A DNA stretch of 19,862 nt from Caryophanales bacterium UBA6259 (GTDB lineage Bacteria; Bacillota; Bacilli; Tepidibacillales; Tepidibacillaceae): contig DJVJ01000025.1 in assembly GCA_002441135.1 (NCBI GenBank), positions 7,051-26,912 of the forward strand, read 5' to 3'. Positions 6,773 through 16,041 of this stretch are shown piece by piece. The notes under the pieces were generated by a model, which made no database searches, was not told where the DNA came from, and saw only the letters and a program-made list of their open reading frames with translations. A program made the translations under genes and the position numbers. The number at the start of each line of letters is the position of its first letter. Within the stretch, counting starts at the first letter, position 1.

Positions 6773-7277
6773 GATAACTCTCTCCCAATAATTCAGATTC
6801 GATAAAACTTACTATACTTTCAACATCATTCAAAGAGTATATAGGGATTTTTTGATCCGTTAATGGTAAAGAAGAAGCGATTGCAACCACATCGTGTAAC
6901 TCAGGGAGAAGCTTTATGTCACTTTCTCTTCTTACTACTAAAATCTTTGGTGGGAACTCATGCTTATATCCCTCAACAAAAATGATATCTACTCCTTCAA
7001 TCTTACTGATAACCTGTTCAAAAGGAATTGGATTTTGTAATTTTTCGATATATGCTAATTTTTCATTTGAATTAATAATAACAACGTCAGAGCCTGCTTG
7101 AGCATATTTCCATGTATCTTTTCCTTCGTGGTCAATGTTAAAGCGATGGGCATCATGCTTAATGGTAGCCAACTTATACCCCTTTTCTTTAAATTGTTCA
7201 ATTACTTTTGTTAATAGGGTTGTTTTCCCACTACCAGAATACCCCACAAAACTAATAATTGGTATTGAGGTTAGCAT
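6756..7277 (-). CDS. mobB: MobB, GTP-binding molybdopterin-guanine dinucleotide accessory protein
   Basis: MobB assists MobA in attaching GMP to molybdopterin. The 173-residue protein is a P-loop GTPase: Walker A GYSGSGKTT at residues 12-20, then ATIKHDAH and an FNIDHEGKDTWKYAQAGSD segment typical of MobB, and the Walker B-like IIFVEGYK. The ATG at 7275-7277 overlaps the end of the upstream MoeA-like gene by 7 bases, and the GGGGG ribosome binding site lies inside that gene, so the two are probably translationally coupled. It in turn overlaps rex. It is a single-domain MobB, not fused to MoeA as in some bacteria. Confidence 0.95.
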   Translation of the reverse strand: MLTSIPIISFVGYSGSGKTTLLTKVIEQFKEKGYKLATIKHDAHRFNIDHEGKDTWKYAQAGSDVVIINSNEKLAYIEKLQNPIPFEQVISKIEGVDIIFVEGYKHEFPPKILVVRRESDIKLLPELHDVVAIASSLPLTDQKIPIYSLNDVESIVSFIESELLGESYHGRRK

Positions 7278-8263
7278 CCATAATACCCCCCATATCCTAA
7301 GCGAATAATCTCATCTTTGGTAATCGAATCTCCAACAAGTATTCGAGGTAATACAGCATCAAATGCAGTATATGGATCATGAAGGACTCCACCAGGTAAA
7401 CCTAAAATAGGTATATCATGATGATAGGCCACCATTAACATTGAACCAGGTAGCATCGGAGTCCCCTGAGTAATTACATTAGTTGCAATTTCTCGAATCG
7501 CAAAAGGGGTCCGATCATCAGGGTCTACAGACATCCCCCCAGAAACTAATACCATATCGACCTTTTTATTTAAGAAATACTGTATTTCTTTTTTAATCCA
7601 CTCAATATCATCTGGAGCAAGTCTCTGTTCAATTAATTCTGATCCAAAAACCTTTAGTTTTCCCTCAACAATTGGTTTAAAGCGGTCCTTAATTCTTCCT
7701 TTAAACACCTCACTACCTGTAGTCACTAAGCCAACTCGAAAATGTTGAAATGCTTTAACCTCCACTATCTTGTTTTCCTTAAGTAAAGCTTCAGCTTGTT
7801 CAACATATTCCTCTTTAATAATGAGTGGTAATGCCCTTGTTCCTGCCAGTTTATCTCCCGGCTTTACTATTTTATGTGTTGGAATAGTCGCTAATGCAAC
7901 ATCTGTTAAGCTATTCACTTGATGAACCAAAGATTCTTCAATTTTTGCTAGGCCAAAAATTGAAGAGGTCATCGTAACTTTTCCTTCATGGGGTTCATTT
8001 AATTGTACATTTTCACCAGCAACTACATTAGCTAACCGAATTGCTGCATCATTCTCATGAATATATCCCTTTTCTAAATTGATGACATAGATATGTTCTT
8101 TTCCAATCTTTAATAACTCTGGGATATCCTCTTCTAAGATAATATGTCCTTGTTTGAAGGCTCGTCCCTTAAACTCCCCTGGTACTATCTTAGTCAAATC
8201 ATGTGCTAGTCTTAACCCTACTGCTTCTTCTACTTTGACTTCCTTCAACATTGACGACTTCAC
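7271..8263 (-). CDS. MoeA/MogA-like molybdopterin-binding protein
   Basis: A molybdopterin-binding protein with the MoCF fold, probably acting in molybdenum insertion or in sensing the cofactor. The C-terminal half carries the characteristic TTGSE (about residues 181-185) and SGGMSVDPDD (241-250) segments and a GLPGG end. The N-terminal ~170 residues do not look like canonical MoeA, so this is the shorter MoeA-like family rather than true MoeA. I place the start at the GTG 8261-8263: it overlaps the mobA TGA as GTGA and has AAGGGGG 7 bases upstream, a standard coupled start. A longer version from the ATG at 8287 would add eight residues and lacks a ribosome binding site. It is flanked by mobA and mobB in overlapping order. 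Confidence 0.88.
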   Translation of the reverse strand: MKSSMLKEVKVEEAVGLRLAHDLTKIVPGEFKGRAFKQGHIILEEDIPELLKIGKEHIYVINLEKGYIHENDAAIRLANVVAGENVQLNEPHEGKVTMTSSIFGLAKIEESLVHQVNSLTDVALATIPTHKIVKPGDKLAGTRALPLIIKEEYVEQAEALLKENKIVEVKAFQHFRVGLVTTGSEVFKGRIKDRFKPIVEGKLKVFGSELIEQRLAPDDIEWIKKEIQYFLNKKVDMVLVSGGMSVDPDDRTPFAIREIATNVITQGTPMLPGSMLMVAYHHDIPILGLPGGVLHDPYTAFDAVLPRILVGDSITKDEIIRLGYGGYYGC

Positions 8264-8883
8264 TTTATTTCCCCCTTCGTAAACCATGTATCCAATAATT
8301 TATATTCGTCTGGTGTATTCATATTAAAAAATAGCCGTCCCTCTTTATCAAATCTTTTCACTTCAGCTTCTGGTAAAAGAAAGGTATTTGGTTCATTAAG
8401 AATCCATTTAACTAAGCTATATTTTTTCTGTTGAATATCCCTTTTTATCGATTTTAAAAGATTTCTGTGATAAATAGCATGCAGTGGCTGCAATTTATCC
8501 CTCCAAACGGGAACTACAATATCAAACGTATTTTTATTTGCTAATTCATTCATATATTGTGCTAATTCACTAGAAAAAAATGGCATATCTGCCGCAACTA
8601 AAAAATGATAGTCTGCATTACTGTGTTCTAATGCTGTTTGAATACCATTGAGAGGGCCCAAAAAGGGAGTTTGATCATAAACCAATTGAATCTTCTGGTT
8701 CTTCACAACTTCCTCTGGAAAAGTGTATTCCCCTCCTGAAACAATGATGACCTGTTCAGAAAAACTACTCAATTTATTAATTGAACGATTTAACATCGTT
8801 TCCCCATTCACAGTTAGCTGCCATTTTGGAAAACGATTCATTCTTTTATTTTCCCCACCTGCTAATAAAATAGAAGTTAGCAT
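8260..8883 (-). CDS. mobA: Molybdenum cofactor guanylyltransferase MobA
   Basis: MobA transfers GMP from GTP to molybdopterin to make the guanine dinucleotide cofactor. The 207-residue protein has the nucleotidyltransferase start LLAGGENKRM (residues 6-15) with K20, the GPLNGIQTAL segment (76-85), and the metal-binding aspartate in AADMPF (D99). I prefer the ATG at 8881-8883 over the TTG just before it because GGAGA lies 7 bases upstream. It heads an overlapping mobA/moeA-like/mobB/rex string, which would supply cofactor to molybdoenzymes encoded elsewhere. Confidence 0.93.
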   Translation of the reverse strand: MLTSILLAGGENKRMNRFPKWQLTVNGETMLNRSINKLSSFSEQVIIVSGGEYTFPEEVVKNQKIQLVYDQTPFLGPLNGIQTALEHSNADYHFLVAADMPFFSSELAQYMNELANKNTFDIVVPVWRDKLQPLHAIYHRNLLKSIKRDIQQKKYSLVKWILNEPNTFLLPEAEVKRFDKEGRLFFNMNTPDEYKLLDTWFTKGEIK

Positions 8884-8956
8884 CAATCATTCTCCATCTC
8901 TATTATTTTACAATACTTTTAAAAAAATTGCTCACTCTTGAACAATCTTTATTATA

Positions 8957-8985
8957 AAAAATCAGATTTTTTTGAAAATCCGGAA
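8957..8985 (-). terminator. Weak possible terminator after the 5-FCL gene
   Basis: On the minus strand GGATTTT pairs imperfectly with AAAATCT across a short loop, followed by a run of T. The stem is AT-rich and weak, so read-through from the cyclo-ligase gene into mobA is likely. Confidence 0.35.
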
Positions 8986-8993
8986 TTAAGACT

Positions 8994-9572
8994 TTAAATC
9001 CTATCTTTTATAACATTTCTTCTCTCTGTAATCACTTCATCCACTGGATAATCATGATGCTCTACTGGCAGCTGATTTATAACTTGCATTTCAAATGCAA
9101 CTCCGATTTTATATGGCAAAGCTTCAAATCGATCAAAAAAACGATCATAATATCCTCCGCCATAACCAAGACGAAATCCTTGTTCGTCAAAACCAACTCC
9201 TGGAATTAATACTACATCAATCTCTTCTACTGGAAAAGGGGGGATTCCCCCTATTTTTGGTTCAGGGATTCCATAGTTCCCTTTTTCTAGCCCATTCCAA
9301 TCTGTTACTTTATATACATCCATCATTTTTGTTATTGGATTTACTTTTGGAAATAACACTATTTTTTGATCCGCCCAAGCGCTCTCTATCAATGCTTCTA
9401 TTGCTACCTCATTTTTTATTGGCATATAGACCATTATGGTTTTGGCATTACGATATATCTTCTGTTCAATTATTTTCTCTATAATTATAATCGATTTTTT
9501 CTTAACTTCATCGAAGGTCATGTTTAATCGCTTTGTCATTAGCTCTTTACGCAATTCCTTTTTACTAATCAT
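8994..9572 (-). CDS. 5-formyltetrahydrofolate cyclo-ligase
   Basis: This enzyme converts 5-formyl-THF to 5,10-methenyl-THF with ATP, recycling folate. The 192-residue protein starts MISKKELRKELM, contains the central VLIPGVGFDEQGFRLGYGG segment, and has the ATP-binding GYGGGYYDRF typical of the family. The ATG at 9570-9572 follows AGAAGGGG 7 bases upstream and gives the usual family length. A longer open frame reaching 9698 would add a hydrophobic extension that crosses the divergent ABC-F start, so I reject it. It is transcribed divergently from the ABC-F gene (80 bases between start codons) and is followed by mobA. Confidence 0.95.
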   Translation of the reverse strand: MISKKELRKELMTKRLNMTFDEVKKKSIIIIEKIIEQKIYRNAKTIMVYMPIKNEVAIEALIESAWADQKIVLFPKVNPITKMMDVYKVTDWNGLEKGNYGIPEPKIGGIPPFPVEEIDVVLIPGVGFDEQGFRLGYGGGYYDRFFDRFEALPYKIGVAFEMQVINQLPVEHHDYPVDEVITERRNVIKDRI

Positions 9573-9652
9573 ATTTTTACCCCTTCTCTTACTTGCTTCA
9601 ACTATAGAAAGTAAGTTACACTTTAGGTTAGATAACAATGAGGTGACCAGAA

Positions 9653-11599
9653 ATGTTACTATTACAAACAAATCAATTATCCAAATCCTTTTTAACACAA
9701 TCTATTTTATCGAATATTAATATACAAATTCAATCACTTGAACGAATCGGTTTAGTTGGAGTCAACGGGGCTGGAAAGTCTACTTTATTAAAAATTCTTG
9801 CTAAAGAAATGCTTCATGATAGCGGTGAAATCCATATGTCCAAGGGAACAAGCATCGGCTATTTAGCTCAGGATAGTGGACTTGACTCTAATTTAACCAT
9901 ATGGCAAGAAATGCTTTCTGTGTTTACAAATATTATTGCTCAAGAAGGTAAAATTAGAGATCTAGAAGAACAGATGAGTCGTATCTCACCTTCTGATTCT
10001 ACTGGTCAATACGTGCGATTAATGAATATCTATGCCAAAGAAATTGAATTCTTTAAGGAAAATGGTGGTTATAGTTATGAAGCCAAGATTAGAGGAGTAC
10101 TCCATGGTCTTGGATTCCAACATTTTGATTTCTATTCTACTTCTATTTCAGCCTTAAGTGGTGGGCAAAAAACAAGATTGGCCATGGCCAAGGTGCTACT
10201 TACAGAGCCTGATATTTTAATGCTAGATGAGCCTACCAATTATTTAGATATGCAGACACTAACTTGGTTAGAGGGCTATTTAAAAAATTATTCTGGTGCA
10301 ATCTTGGTTGTTTCCCATGACCGTTATTTTCTTGATCAATTAGTAAATATCATCTATGAAATCGAGCGAACAGAGGCTACTCGTTATGTGGGAAATTATA
10401 GCCAATATATTGAACAGAAATCAAAAAATATTGAACTAGAGATGAAAAAATACGAAAAACAGCAAGCTGAAATTGCCAAGCTAGAGGATTTCATTCAAAA
10501 AAATATTGCTAGAGCTACCACCACAAGAAGAGCACAAAGTAGAAGAAAAACACTAGAAAAAATTGAAAAGCTAGACAAGCCTATTGCTGGACAAAAAAGG
10601 GCATTCTTTACCTTTGATATTGATAAAATGAGTGGTAATCAGGTACTACAAGTAAATCAACTAGCAATGGGTTTTGAAAACCAGAAATTATTTGAAAATG
10701 TCTCTTTTCATATAGAGCGTGGAGAAAGAGTAGCTATTATCGGACCAAATGGCACTGGTAAATCGACACTTCTCAAATTAATTACCAATAAATTAAAACC
10801 ACAGAATGGAACCATTACTTATGGCTCCAATGTAGAAATCTCCTATTATGATCAGGAGCAAAATGAACTACATTTAGAAAAAACGATTATTGATGAATTA
10901 TGGGATGACTATCCAACCCTTACAGAAAAAGAGGTTCGGACACTTTTAGGAAACTTTTTATTTATCAATGATGATGTATTTAAGAAAATTAAGTCCTTAA
11001 GTGGTGGAGAGCGTGCAAGAGTTTCTCTTGCTAAACTGATGTTAAAAAAGGGGAATTTATTGTTACTAGACGAGCCTACTAATCATTTGGATATTTTTAG
11101 CCGGGAAGTATTAGAAAATGCTTTAGTTGATTACCCAGGTACAATTCTTTTTATTTCTCATGATCGCTATTTCTTAAACCGATTAACAACAAGAACTTTA
11201 GAATTAACCAAGGATGGAATTCAGCAATATTTAGGAGACTACAGCTATTATTTAGAAAAAAAAGCAGAATTGGCTGAAGAAACTTCTCAAATGAATGTAG
11301 CTGCAATCAGTCCAGAACAAAAGGACCGACCAAAAACAGATAAAGAACACTATGAAAATACGCGAGAAAGACAGAAAGTAGAACGCCAATTAAATCGTAA
11401 AATTCAATCCGTAGAAGAAGACATTGAAGCAACCGAATTGAAGATTGGCGAAACAGAGGAAAAATTATTAGACCCTGAGATATATATGAATCATGAATTA
11501 GCAAATGAAACAAATCAGTCTTTAATAATGCTTAAAGAGAAGCTAGAGAAGCTGATGGATACATGGGCAGAGCTACAAAAGGAGCTAGAACTAATCTAG
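9653..11599 (+). CDS. ABC-F family ATPase (YdiF-like)
   Basis: ABC-F proteins lack membrane domains; they bind the ribosomal E site and act in translation, some conferring antibiotic resistance. The 648-residue protein carries two ATPase cassettes: first Walker A GVNGAGKST (36-44), signature LSGGQKTRL and Walker B LMLDEPTNYLD; second Walker A GPNGTGKST, signature LSGGERARV and Walker B LLLDEPTNHLD. Between the cassettes is the charged helical linker (around residues 255-315) that reaches into the ribosome. A Glu/Lys-rich coiled-coil tail (about 540-648) follows. The start ATG has GAGGTG 7 bases upstream. Its position opposite tsaD-side genes matches B. subtilis ydiF. It is the only plus-strand gene, and its TAG interlocks with the stop of the convergent gene. 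Confidence 0.95.
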   Translation: MLLLQTNQLSKSFLTQSILSNINIQIQSLERIGLVGVNGAGKSTLLKILAKEMLHDSGEIHMSKGTSIGYLAQDSGLDSNLTIWQEMLSVFTNIIAQEGKIRDLEEQMSRISPSDSTGQYVRLMNIYAKEIEFFKENGGYSYEAKIRGVLHGLGFQHFDFYSTSISALSGGQKTRLAMAKVLLTEPDILMLDEPTNYLDMQTLTWLEGYLKNYSGAILVVSHDRYFLDQLVNIIYEIERTEATRYVGNYSQYIEQKSKNIELEMKKYEKQQAEIAKLEDFIQKNIARATTTRRAQSRRKTLEKIEKLDKPIAGQKRAFFTFDIDKMSGNQVLQVNQLAMGFENQKLFENVSFHIERGERVAIIGPNGTGKSTLLKLITNKLKPQNGTITYGSNVEISYYDQEQNELHLEKTIIDELWDDYPTLTEKEVRTLLGNFLFINDDVFKKIKSLSGGERARVSLAKLMLKKGNLLLLDEPTNHLDIFSREVLENALVDYPGTILFISHDRYFLNRLTTRTLELTKDGIQQYLGDYSYYLEKKAELAEETSQMNVAAISPEQKDRPKTDKEHYENTRERQKVERQLNRKIQSVEEDIEATELKIGETEEKLLDPEIYMNHELANETNQSLIMLKEKLEKLMDTWAELQKELELI

Positions 11600-11612
11600 C
11601 TCCTTTCTTTTT
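11579..11612 (+). terminator. Terminator overlapping two convergent stop codons
   Basis: AAGGAGCTAGA (11579-11589) pairs perfectly with TCTAGCTCCTT (11595-11605) around a 5-base loop, followed by a T-rich run on the plus strand. The stem contains the last codons and stop of the ABC-F gene and also the stop of the minus-strand membrane protein gene, so it probably serves both directions, more strongly on the plus strand. Confidence 0.85.
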
Positions 11613-13782
11613 TGGTGAAACCGATATACAACAAGGGAATGGCCATAAAGATAATCATGGTTGCCGCAGCAACAATTCCTGAATCGTTGACCACCAAGGC
11701 AGTGAGCCCGCCAACAAGAATACCTAAAAACCCATCCGATAAATGACCATACTCTTCTAGGAATCGTTTTAATGGCTGCACCGGCTTTAAAAAAAGAATA
11801 ACCATAGCTAGCAACGCACTTGCCAAAACCTTGCTCCAGGAGGAAACTTGAATCAGTCTCCAATTCATAGCTAGTTTTCGTTGTACTGTCTGAAATACAG
11901 AGGTAATATCTCCTGATAGAAGTTGACTTACTGCTCTTCCAATATGAGATTGGGCTTCAGAAGGTGCAAAATAATTAATCACAATCAATGCAGCCATCCC
12001 CAAAAATAGCAAGAGTATTAAGTAGAGTACTCCCCTTTTATTTAAGGTTAGTCCACTAAATCTCAGTATAATAAAGCTAGTTGCCAACATTGCAGAAATT
12101 GCACCGCCGGCATTGGTACCTAATGTAGGAGAGATTAGTAGAAAGTTGAGCAATAAATATACGAAACCAGTTAATGTTAAGGTGTAAATATCCTTTTTTA
12201 AATAAATTAGCGCTCCAGTAAATAATAAAGTAGCCCCTATATATACACCCATAAATTCATTCCCAATTCCGTAATATCTCGCCCCAATTATTGGGTCATA
12301 ACCAAGAAATGATCTTCTCATAAAGGGGGTTCCCGCAAGTATATCAATGGTAATAGTAAGAAATGTTAATAGGCCTGCAACCAAGAAAATCTTTGGAACA
12401 CTTCTTATTTTAGATAGAAAAAATGCAAGTATCAGGCTGAATGAAATAATCGACAAAACATAAATTGAACCACTTGATGGTGTCCAATAGGCTGTGGTTA
12501 GCAATAATATTGGGCTAAACAGCATACTAAGTAGCCCTTTTTGGATAAATGGATATATTCTACTCCATTTACTGATCCAAGCAATGGCTGCAAACAATAA
12601 AATAAATACCTGCCACATTACATAAGTATAAAGTACTTTTTGTCGTAGCTGAAAAATAGTTGCAATATGTTCTAACTCTGTATCAAGGTTCGTTGTTGTA
12701 GAAACAGTAGTTATTGTCTGTCCAAGTACTTCTTTTGGATTCATATCAATCTTTAGAAAAGATAAAATAGTAGGTGCTAAATCGATATTGGCCACTATCC
12801 CCGCTCTTTTAGTTGTATTGGAATATAGCATACTTTCGTTTGTATGATTACCTTTTTGATAAACCCAAATTGGAGCTAATAGCTTTCCCTCTTTTTCTGC
12901 TTCAGTGGAAATCATCGGAGAAGCTACAATTAAGGTCTGATTCTTTTCTATTTCATTCATTATGTTCTGAATAAATCTTCCAATCTCATAATATATATCG
13001 TTTCTAGTTTTTGCTTGATATTCAATATTCATTTCTTTTTTAAACTGCTCTAAGCGGTATATATCTCCAAGATCAATTACAATCAATGATTTACCTTGCT
13101 CTTCCTTTACGCCGTGAATAACTTGTTGGAGATAGGAGTAATTTGTTTTTATACCATATGGCCGATATTCATCCTTTATTAGTGTTTGTATGCTTATATT
13201 TCCTCTGCTTATCCCATCACTATTCATTGTTATCAAAGGTGCATATCGTACCGGTTGATTAGTATCATTATTTCCGTATACAAAAACTTTAGCTCCAGCA
13301 TTCTCTAAGGTATGTCCTAATGCTCCAGCATAAAATGGGAACTTTTGATCTGCCTCATTGTATAATTTCTCAATCGATAAATAGATAATGTCTTGTATAA
13401 GAAAGTCCTTTCCTGTTTGCTGTCTATATAGATCCATTGCTTTTAATGGAGTCTGTCCCCCAATATCTTCAAAGCCATTAAAGGAGTTACCTAGCTCTCT
13501 AATACCAACTCCTTTACTTCCTGCGCCAATCGATAAATAACTATTCCCATCACTTCGTGCTCCTGCTGAGTTGATGTTCATTGCCCCTTTAGCCGCCTTT
13601 TCTTCTAAATCCTTAAAACCCAGCATCTTCTGATAATGAGCTTGATCTGTAAAAGATAATTGATTAATCAATACGAGAATAACCTTTTCATTTTCTTGAG
13701 CTGAAGCATATGAAAAAGACGATCCTAAGAATAAGATCGCCATTATGAGTAATATAGGTACACGCTTGCTTTTTTCTATCAT
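11596..13782 (-). CDS. Exported/membrane protein: alkaline-phosphatase-like domain plus polytopic membrane domain
   Basis: A 728-residue protein whose exact function I do not recognise. I choose the ATG at 13780-13782 because AAAGGAAG lies 8 bases upstream; the ATG at 13806 has no ribosome binding site. It starts with a signal peptide ending near SYASA (about residue 28). Residues about 33-360 look like the alkaline phosphatase/sulfatase superfamily: VILVLINQL at the first strand, SYLSIGAGSKG where a nucleophile would sit, and NIDLAPTILSFL near the end. The usual metal-binding Asp/His clusters are not obvious, so it may not be catalytic. From about 385 to the end come ten or so hydrophobic helices, with GIGNEFMG and SPTLGTNAGG segments between them. 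It lies 57 bases after the kinase gene and is probably co-transcribed with it. Confidence 0.88.
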   Translation of the reverse strand: MIEKSKRVPILLIMAILFLGSSFSYASAQENEKVILVLINQLSFTDQAHYQKMLGFKDLEEKAAKGAMNINSAGARSDGNSYLSIGAGSKGVGIRELGNSFNGFEDIGGQTPLKAMDLYRQQTGKDFLIQDIIYLSIEKLYNEADQKFPFYAGALGHTLENAGAKVFVYGNNDTNQPVRYAPLITMNSDGISRGNISIQTLIKDEYRPYGIKTNYSYLQQVIHGVKEEQGKSLIVIDLGDIYRLEQFKKEMNIEYQAKTRNDIYYEIGRFIQNIMNEIEKNQTLIVASPMISTEAEKEGKLLAPIWVYQKGNHTNESMLYSNTTKRAGIVANIDLAPTILSFLKIDMNPKEVLGQTITTVSTTTNLDTELEHIATIFQLRQKVLYTYVMWQVFILLFAAIAWISKWSRIYPFIQKGLLSMLFSPILLLTTAYWTPSSGSIYVLSIISFSLILAFFLSKIRSVPKIFLVAGLLTFLTITIDILAGTPFMRRSFLGYDPIIGARYYGIGNEFMGVYIGATLLFTGALIYLKKDIYTLTLTGFVYLLLNFLLISPTLGTNAGGAISAMLATSFIILRFSGLTLNKRGVLYLILLLFLGMAALIVINYFAPSEAQSHIGRAVSQLLSGDITSVFQTVQRKLAMNWRLIQVSSWSKVLASALLAMVILFLKPVQPLKRFLEEYGHLSDGFLGILVGGLTALVVNDSGIVAAATMIIFMAIPLLYIGFTKKERS

Positions 13783-13839
13783 ATAGAAGGCTTCCTTTCT
13801 AACCATTTTCTATTGATAGTTTTTCCTAATAATTTTCAA

Positions 13840-15990
13840 TTAAACCTCAAAGATAGGAAAGGTAATGGTTACTGTTGTCCCTTGCTGAACATCACTTTCT
13901 ATCACTAAATTCCCTTCATGATTTTGCATAATTTGAAGAGAAATAGGTATACCTAATCCAGTTCCTTCTTCCTTTGTGGTGAAAAATGGGTCATAGATTT
14001 TTTTCAAAACGGAAGGTGGAATACCTTCTCCTTGATCAATAAATTGAATCTTAACCTCATTTTTTTGCTGATCATAATCCGCTATTATTTTTAAAGTTCC
14101 TCCATTTTTCATCGATTGAATTCCATTCCGAATTAAATTAATAAATACCTGCTTAATTTGCATTTCATCAATAAATAAATCTGGAATCATTTGATCAATG
14201 CGTGTTTCTAATATAACATTATACAAAGCACCCTCAGGAATCATGAATGAGACCATATCCTGTATTAGCTCCTCCGTTTTTATTCTTCTGTGAGCTGGAG
14301 CACTTGGTTTAGCTAATAGCAACATTTCTTTAATTATCTGGTTGATTCTTCTAATTTCACTGATGATTAATGTAATGTATTTTTTTTCACTTGCTTCTTG
14401 TAAAGAGTCCCCCAATAATTGGATAAAACCTTGAATAGTTGTCAAAGGATTTCTAATTTCATGTGCTGTTCCCGCAGCTAACTCGCCAATTACTGCTAAC
14501 TTCTCTGCCCTTAAAATTTGCTGTTCTAATTCAATCATTGGTGTAATTTCCTTATATATCCCCATCGTTCCAATTCTTTTTCCTTGATTATTTTTCAACA
14601 ATCTAGTGGTAACTATAAAATAGAGCTTCCGTCCTTCTTTAAGGTCTATTTCTCGTTTCTCATTTTTATATTCCTTTCCTGTATACAAGGTATCGAGCAA
14701 TATAGAATATATCGGAATATTAATATCAAAAACTTCCCGATAGGTTTTTCCTTTGATTTCTGCCTCCTTTAAACCTGTTATCTCTTCCGCACCAACATTA
14801 AAGCTTGTAATTTCCTCATGATTATTAAGGGTAATTACCCCATCTGAAATATGATCCAGCATTACCTTAGACCGTTGTTCTACCTTACTTAATCTTTTTT
14901 GTTCTGTCACATCCGAAAATGTGCTAATTCTTCCTATTTCTATACCATCAACTATCAGTTGTTTGGTAGAAGTCACGACAGGAATATCAATGCCACTTTT
15001 TGTGGGACAATAACCCTCAAATCCAAGAAAGGTCTCGCCAGAACGCAAGGTTTCCCAAAAAACGCGATCGGCCATATCAAGTAATTTCCCTTTGGAGGTA
15101 AACTCAATAATCTCTTCTTTGGTAAATCCAGTGATTTTCTCCGCCGTTTCATTCACACATTGTACAGCACCATTAGCATTATAGAATATAACCCCAAATG
15201 GTAAACCATCTAAAATCGCCTTATTGGTTTTATGTTTATTTGTATATTTTTCTGTTAAATCATTTACCGATTTGGCAATAACACCAAAGTGATCATTACT
15301 TTCTGGAATAGACTCACCTGTACTTTTTAGCTTATTAATTTCATTATTTAATTGATTAATTTTTTGATTGGTTTTTAAGCTAACCCATCTTGCACCTAAT
15401 ATCGCCATTAGAAAGGCGAACACACCTAACAAAATAAATAAGATGGTATTCTTTGTCGCAATTGGATTCGTGTAATAGGTATAAATAAATCCAGAAATCA
15501 TTTTTTGGTTATCCATTTGTAGAGGGACAATATAGATCACCTTATTATTATGGTTATAAAAGAAAGGCTCAAGACGATTTTCATTTATTATTTTGCTGCT
15601 AATTGCTTTAAAATCTGTTTCTTGATAAAATTCACGGCTACCAAAATGAAATGTCGTTGTTTGTTTTGCAAAACTATAAATGCCCAAGGATTTATTTTCA
15701 CTAAATAATTTAAATTGAAAATCTAATAACACTTTTACTACATCTTCTTGCTGACTTTTTATTACTTCTATCTCCTCTTTATTATGTAATATGATAGGAG
15801 ACTGGCTTACAAGTCGTTCTTCAACAAAGTCTCTATTAACTAGAATCGTTTCAGCGATCCCCTTTTCATATTTTTGTATTCCCAATGTATAGCTATGGGA
15901 TTTATCATAATAAAAAAAGGAAATTAATATTATCAATGGAAGCAAGAAAAAGACTAATATTTTAGAATAAAATAATCGATTATCGTTCAC
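13840..15990 (-). CDS. Membrane-bound PAS sensor histidine kinase, sporulation-kinase-like
   Basis: A 716-residue sensor kinase. Two membrane helices (about 10-28 and 182-202) enclose an extracytoplasmic sensor region of about 150 residues. Two PAS domains follow (about 256-367 and 374-486), then the phospho-acceptor helix with GTAHEIRNPL (H510), then the ATPase domain with N-box NLIRNG (N618, N622), G1 DQGEGIP, F-box DPFFTT and G2 GTGLGI. The kinase core resembles Bacillus kinases that feed the sporulation phosphorelay (KinA-KinE type), and no response regulator is adjacent, which is usual for them. The start is GTG at 15988-15990 with AAAGGAG 9 bases upstream. A sigma-H-like promoter and a DnaA-box cluster lie upstream. 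The sporulation role is inference. Confidence 0.93.
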   Translation of the reverse strand: MNDNRLFYSKILVFFLLPLIILISFFYYDKSHSYTLGIQKYEKGIAETILVNRDFVEERLVSQSPIILHNKEEIEVIKSQQEDVVKVLLDFQFKLFSENKSLGIYSFAKQTTTFHFGSREFYQETDFKAISSKIINENRLEPFFYNHNNKVIYIVPLQMDNQKMISGFIYTYYTNPIATKNTILFILLGVFAFLMAILGARWVSLKTNQKINQLNNEINKLKSTGESIPESNDHFGVIAKSVNDLTEKYTNKHKTNKAILDGLPFGVIFYNANGAVQCVNETAEKITGFTKEEIIEFTSKGKLLDMADRVFWETLRSGETFLGFEGYCPTKSGIDIPVVTSTKQLIVDGIEIGRISTFSDVTEQKRLSKVEQRSKVMLDHISDGVITLNNHEEITSFNVGAEEITGLKEAEIKGKTYREVFDINIPIYSILLDTLYTGKEYKNEKREIDLKEGRKLYFIVTTRLLKNNQGKRIGTMGIYKEITPMIELEQQILRAEKLAVIGELAAGTAHEIRNPLTTIQGFIQLLGDSLQEASEKKYITLIISEIRRINQIIKEMLLLAKPSAPAHRRIKTEELIQDMVSFMIPEGALYNVILETRIDQMIPDLFIDEMQIKQVFINLIRNGIQSMKNGGTLKIIADYDQQKNEVKIQFIDQGEGIPPSVLKKIYDPFFTTKEEGTGLGIPISLQIMQNHEGNLVIESDVQQGTTVTITFPIFEV

Positions 15991-16041
15991 TAAAAGGAAC
16001 TCCTTTCATCCCATCAAATAATTCCCCTTTAGTCACTTCAA

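Noticed and set aside
8887..8960. Separate promoter for mobA
   Set aside because: A TAAAAT-like -10 exists but no acceptable -35 at the correct distance; cannot be distinguished from AT-rich background.
9573..9698. N-terminal extension of the 5-formyltetrahydrofolate cyclo-ligase
   Set aside because: It would cross the divergent ABC-F start and lacks a ribosome binding site; the internal ATG at 9570-9572 has one and gives the usual family length.
9095..9720. Plus-strand open frames opposite the cyclo-ligase gene
   Set aside because: Shadow frames; the cyclo-ligase motifs on the minus strand are unambiguous.
11591..11863. 90-codon minus-strand frame at the end of the membrane protein gene
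   Set aside because: It lies in another frame of a well-supported coding region; no ribosome binding site.
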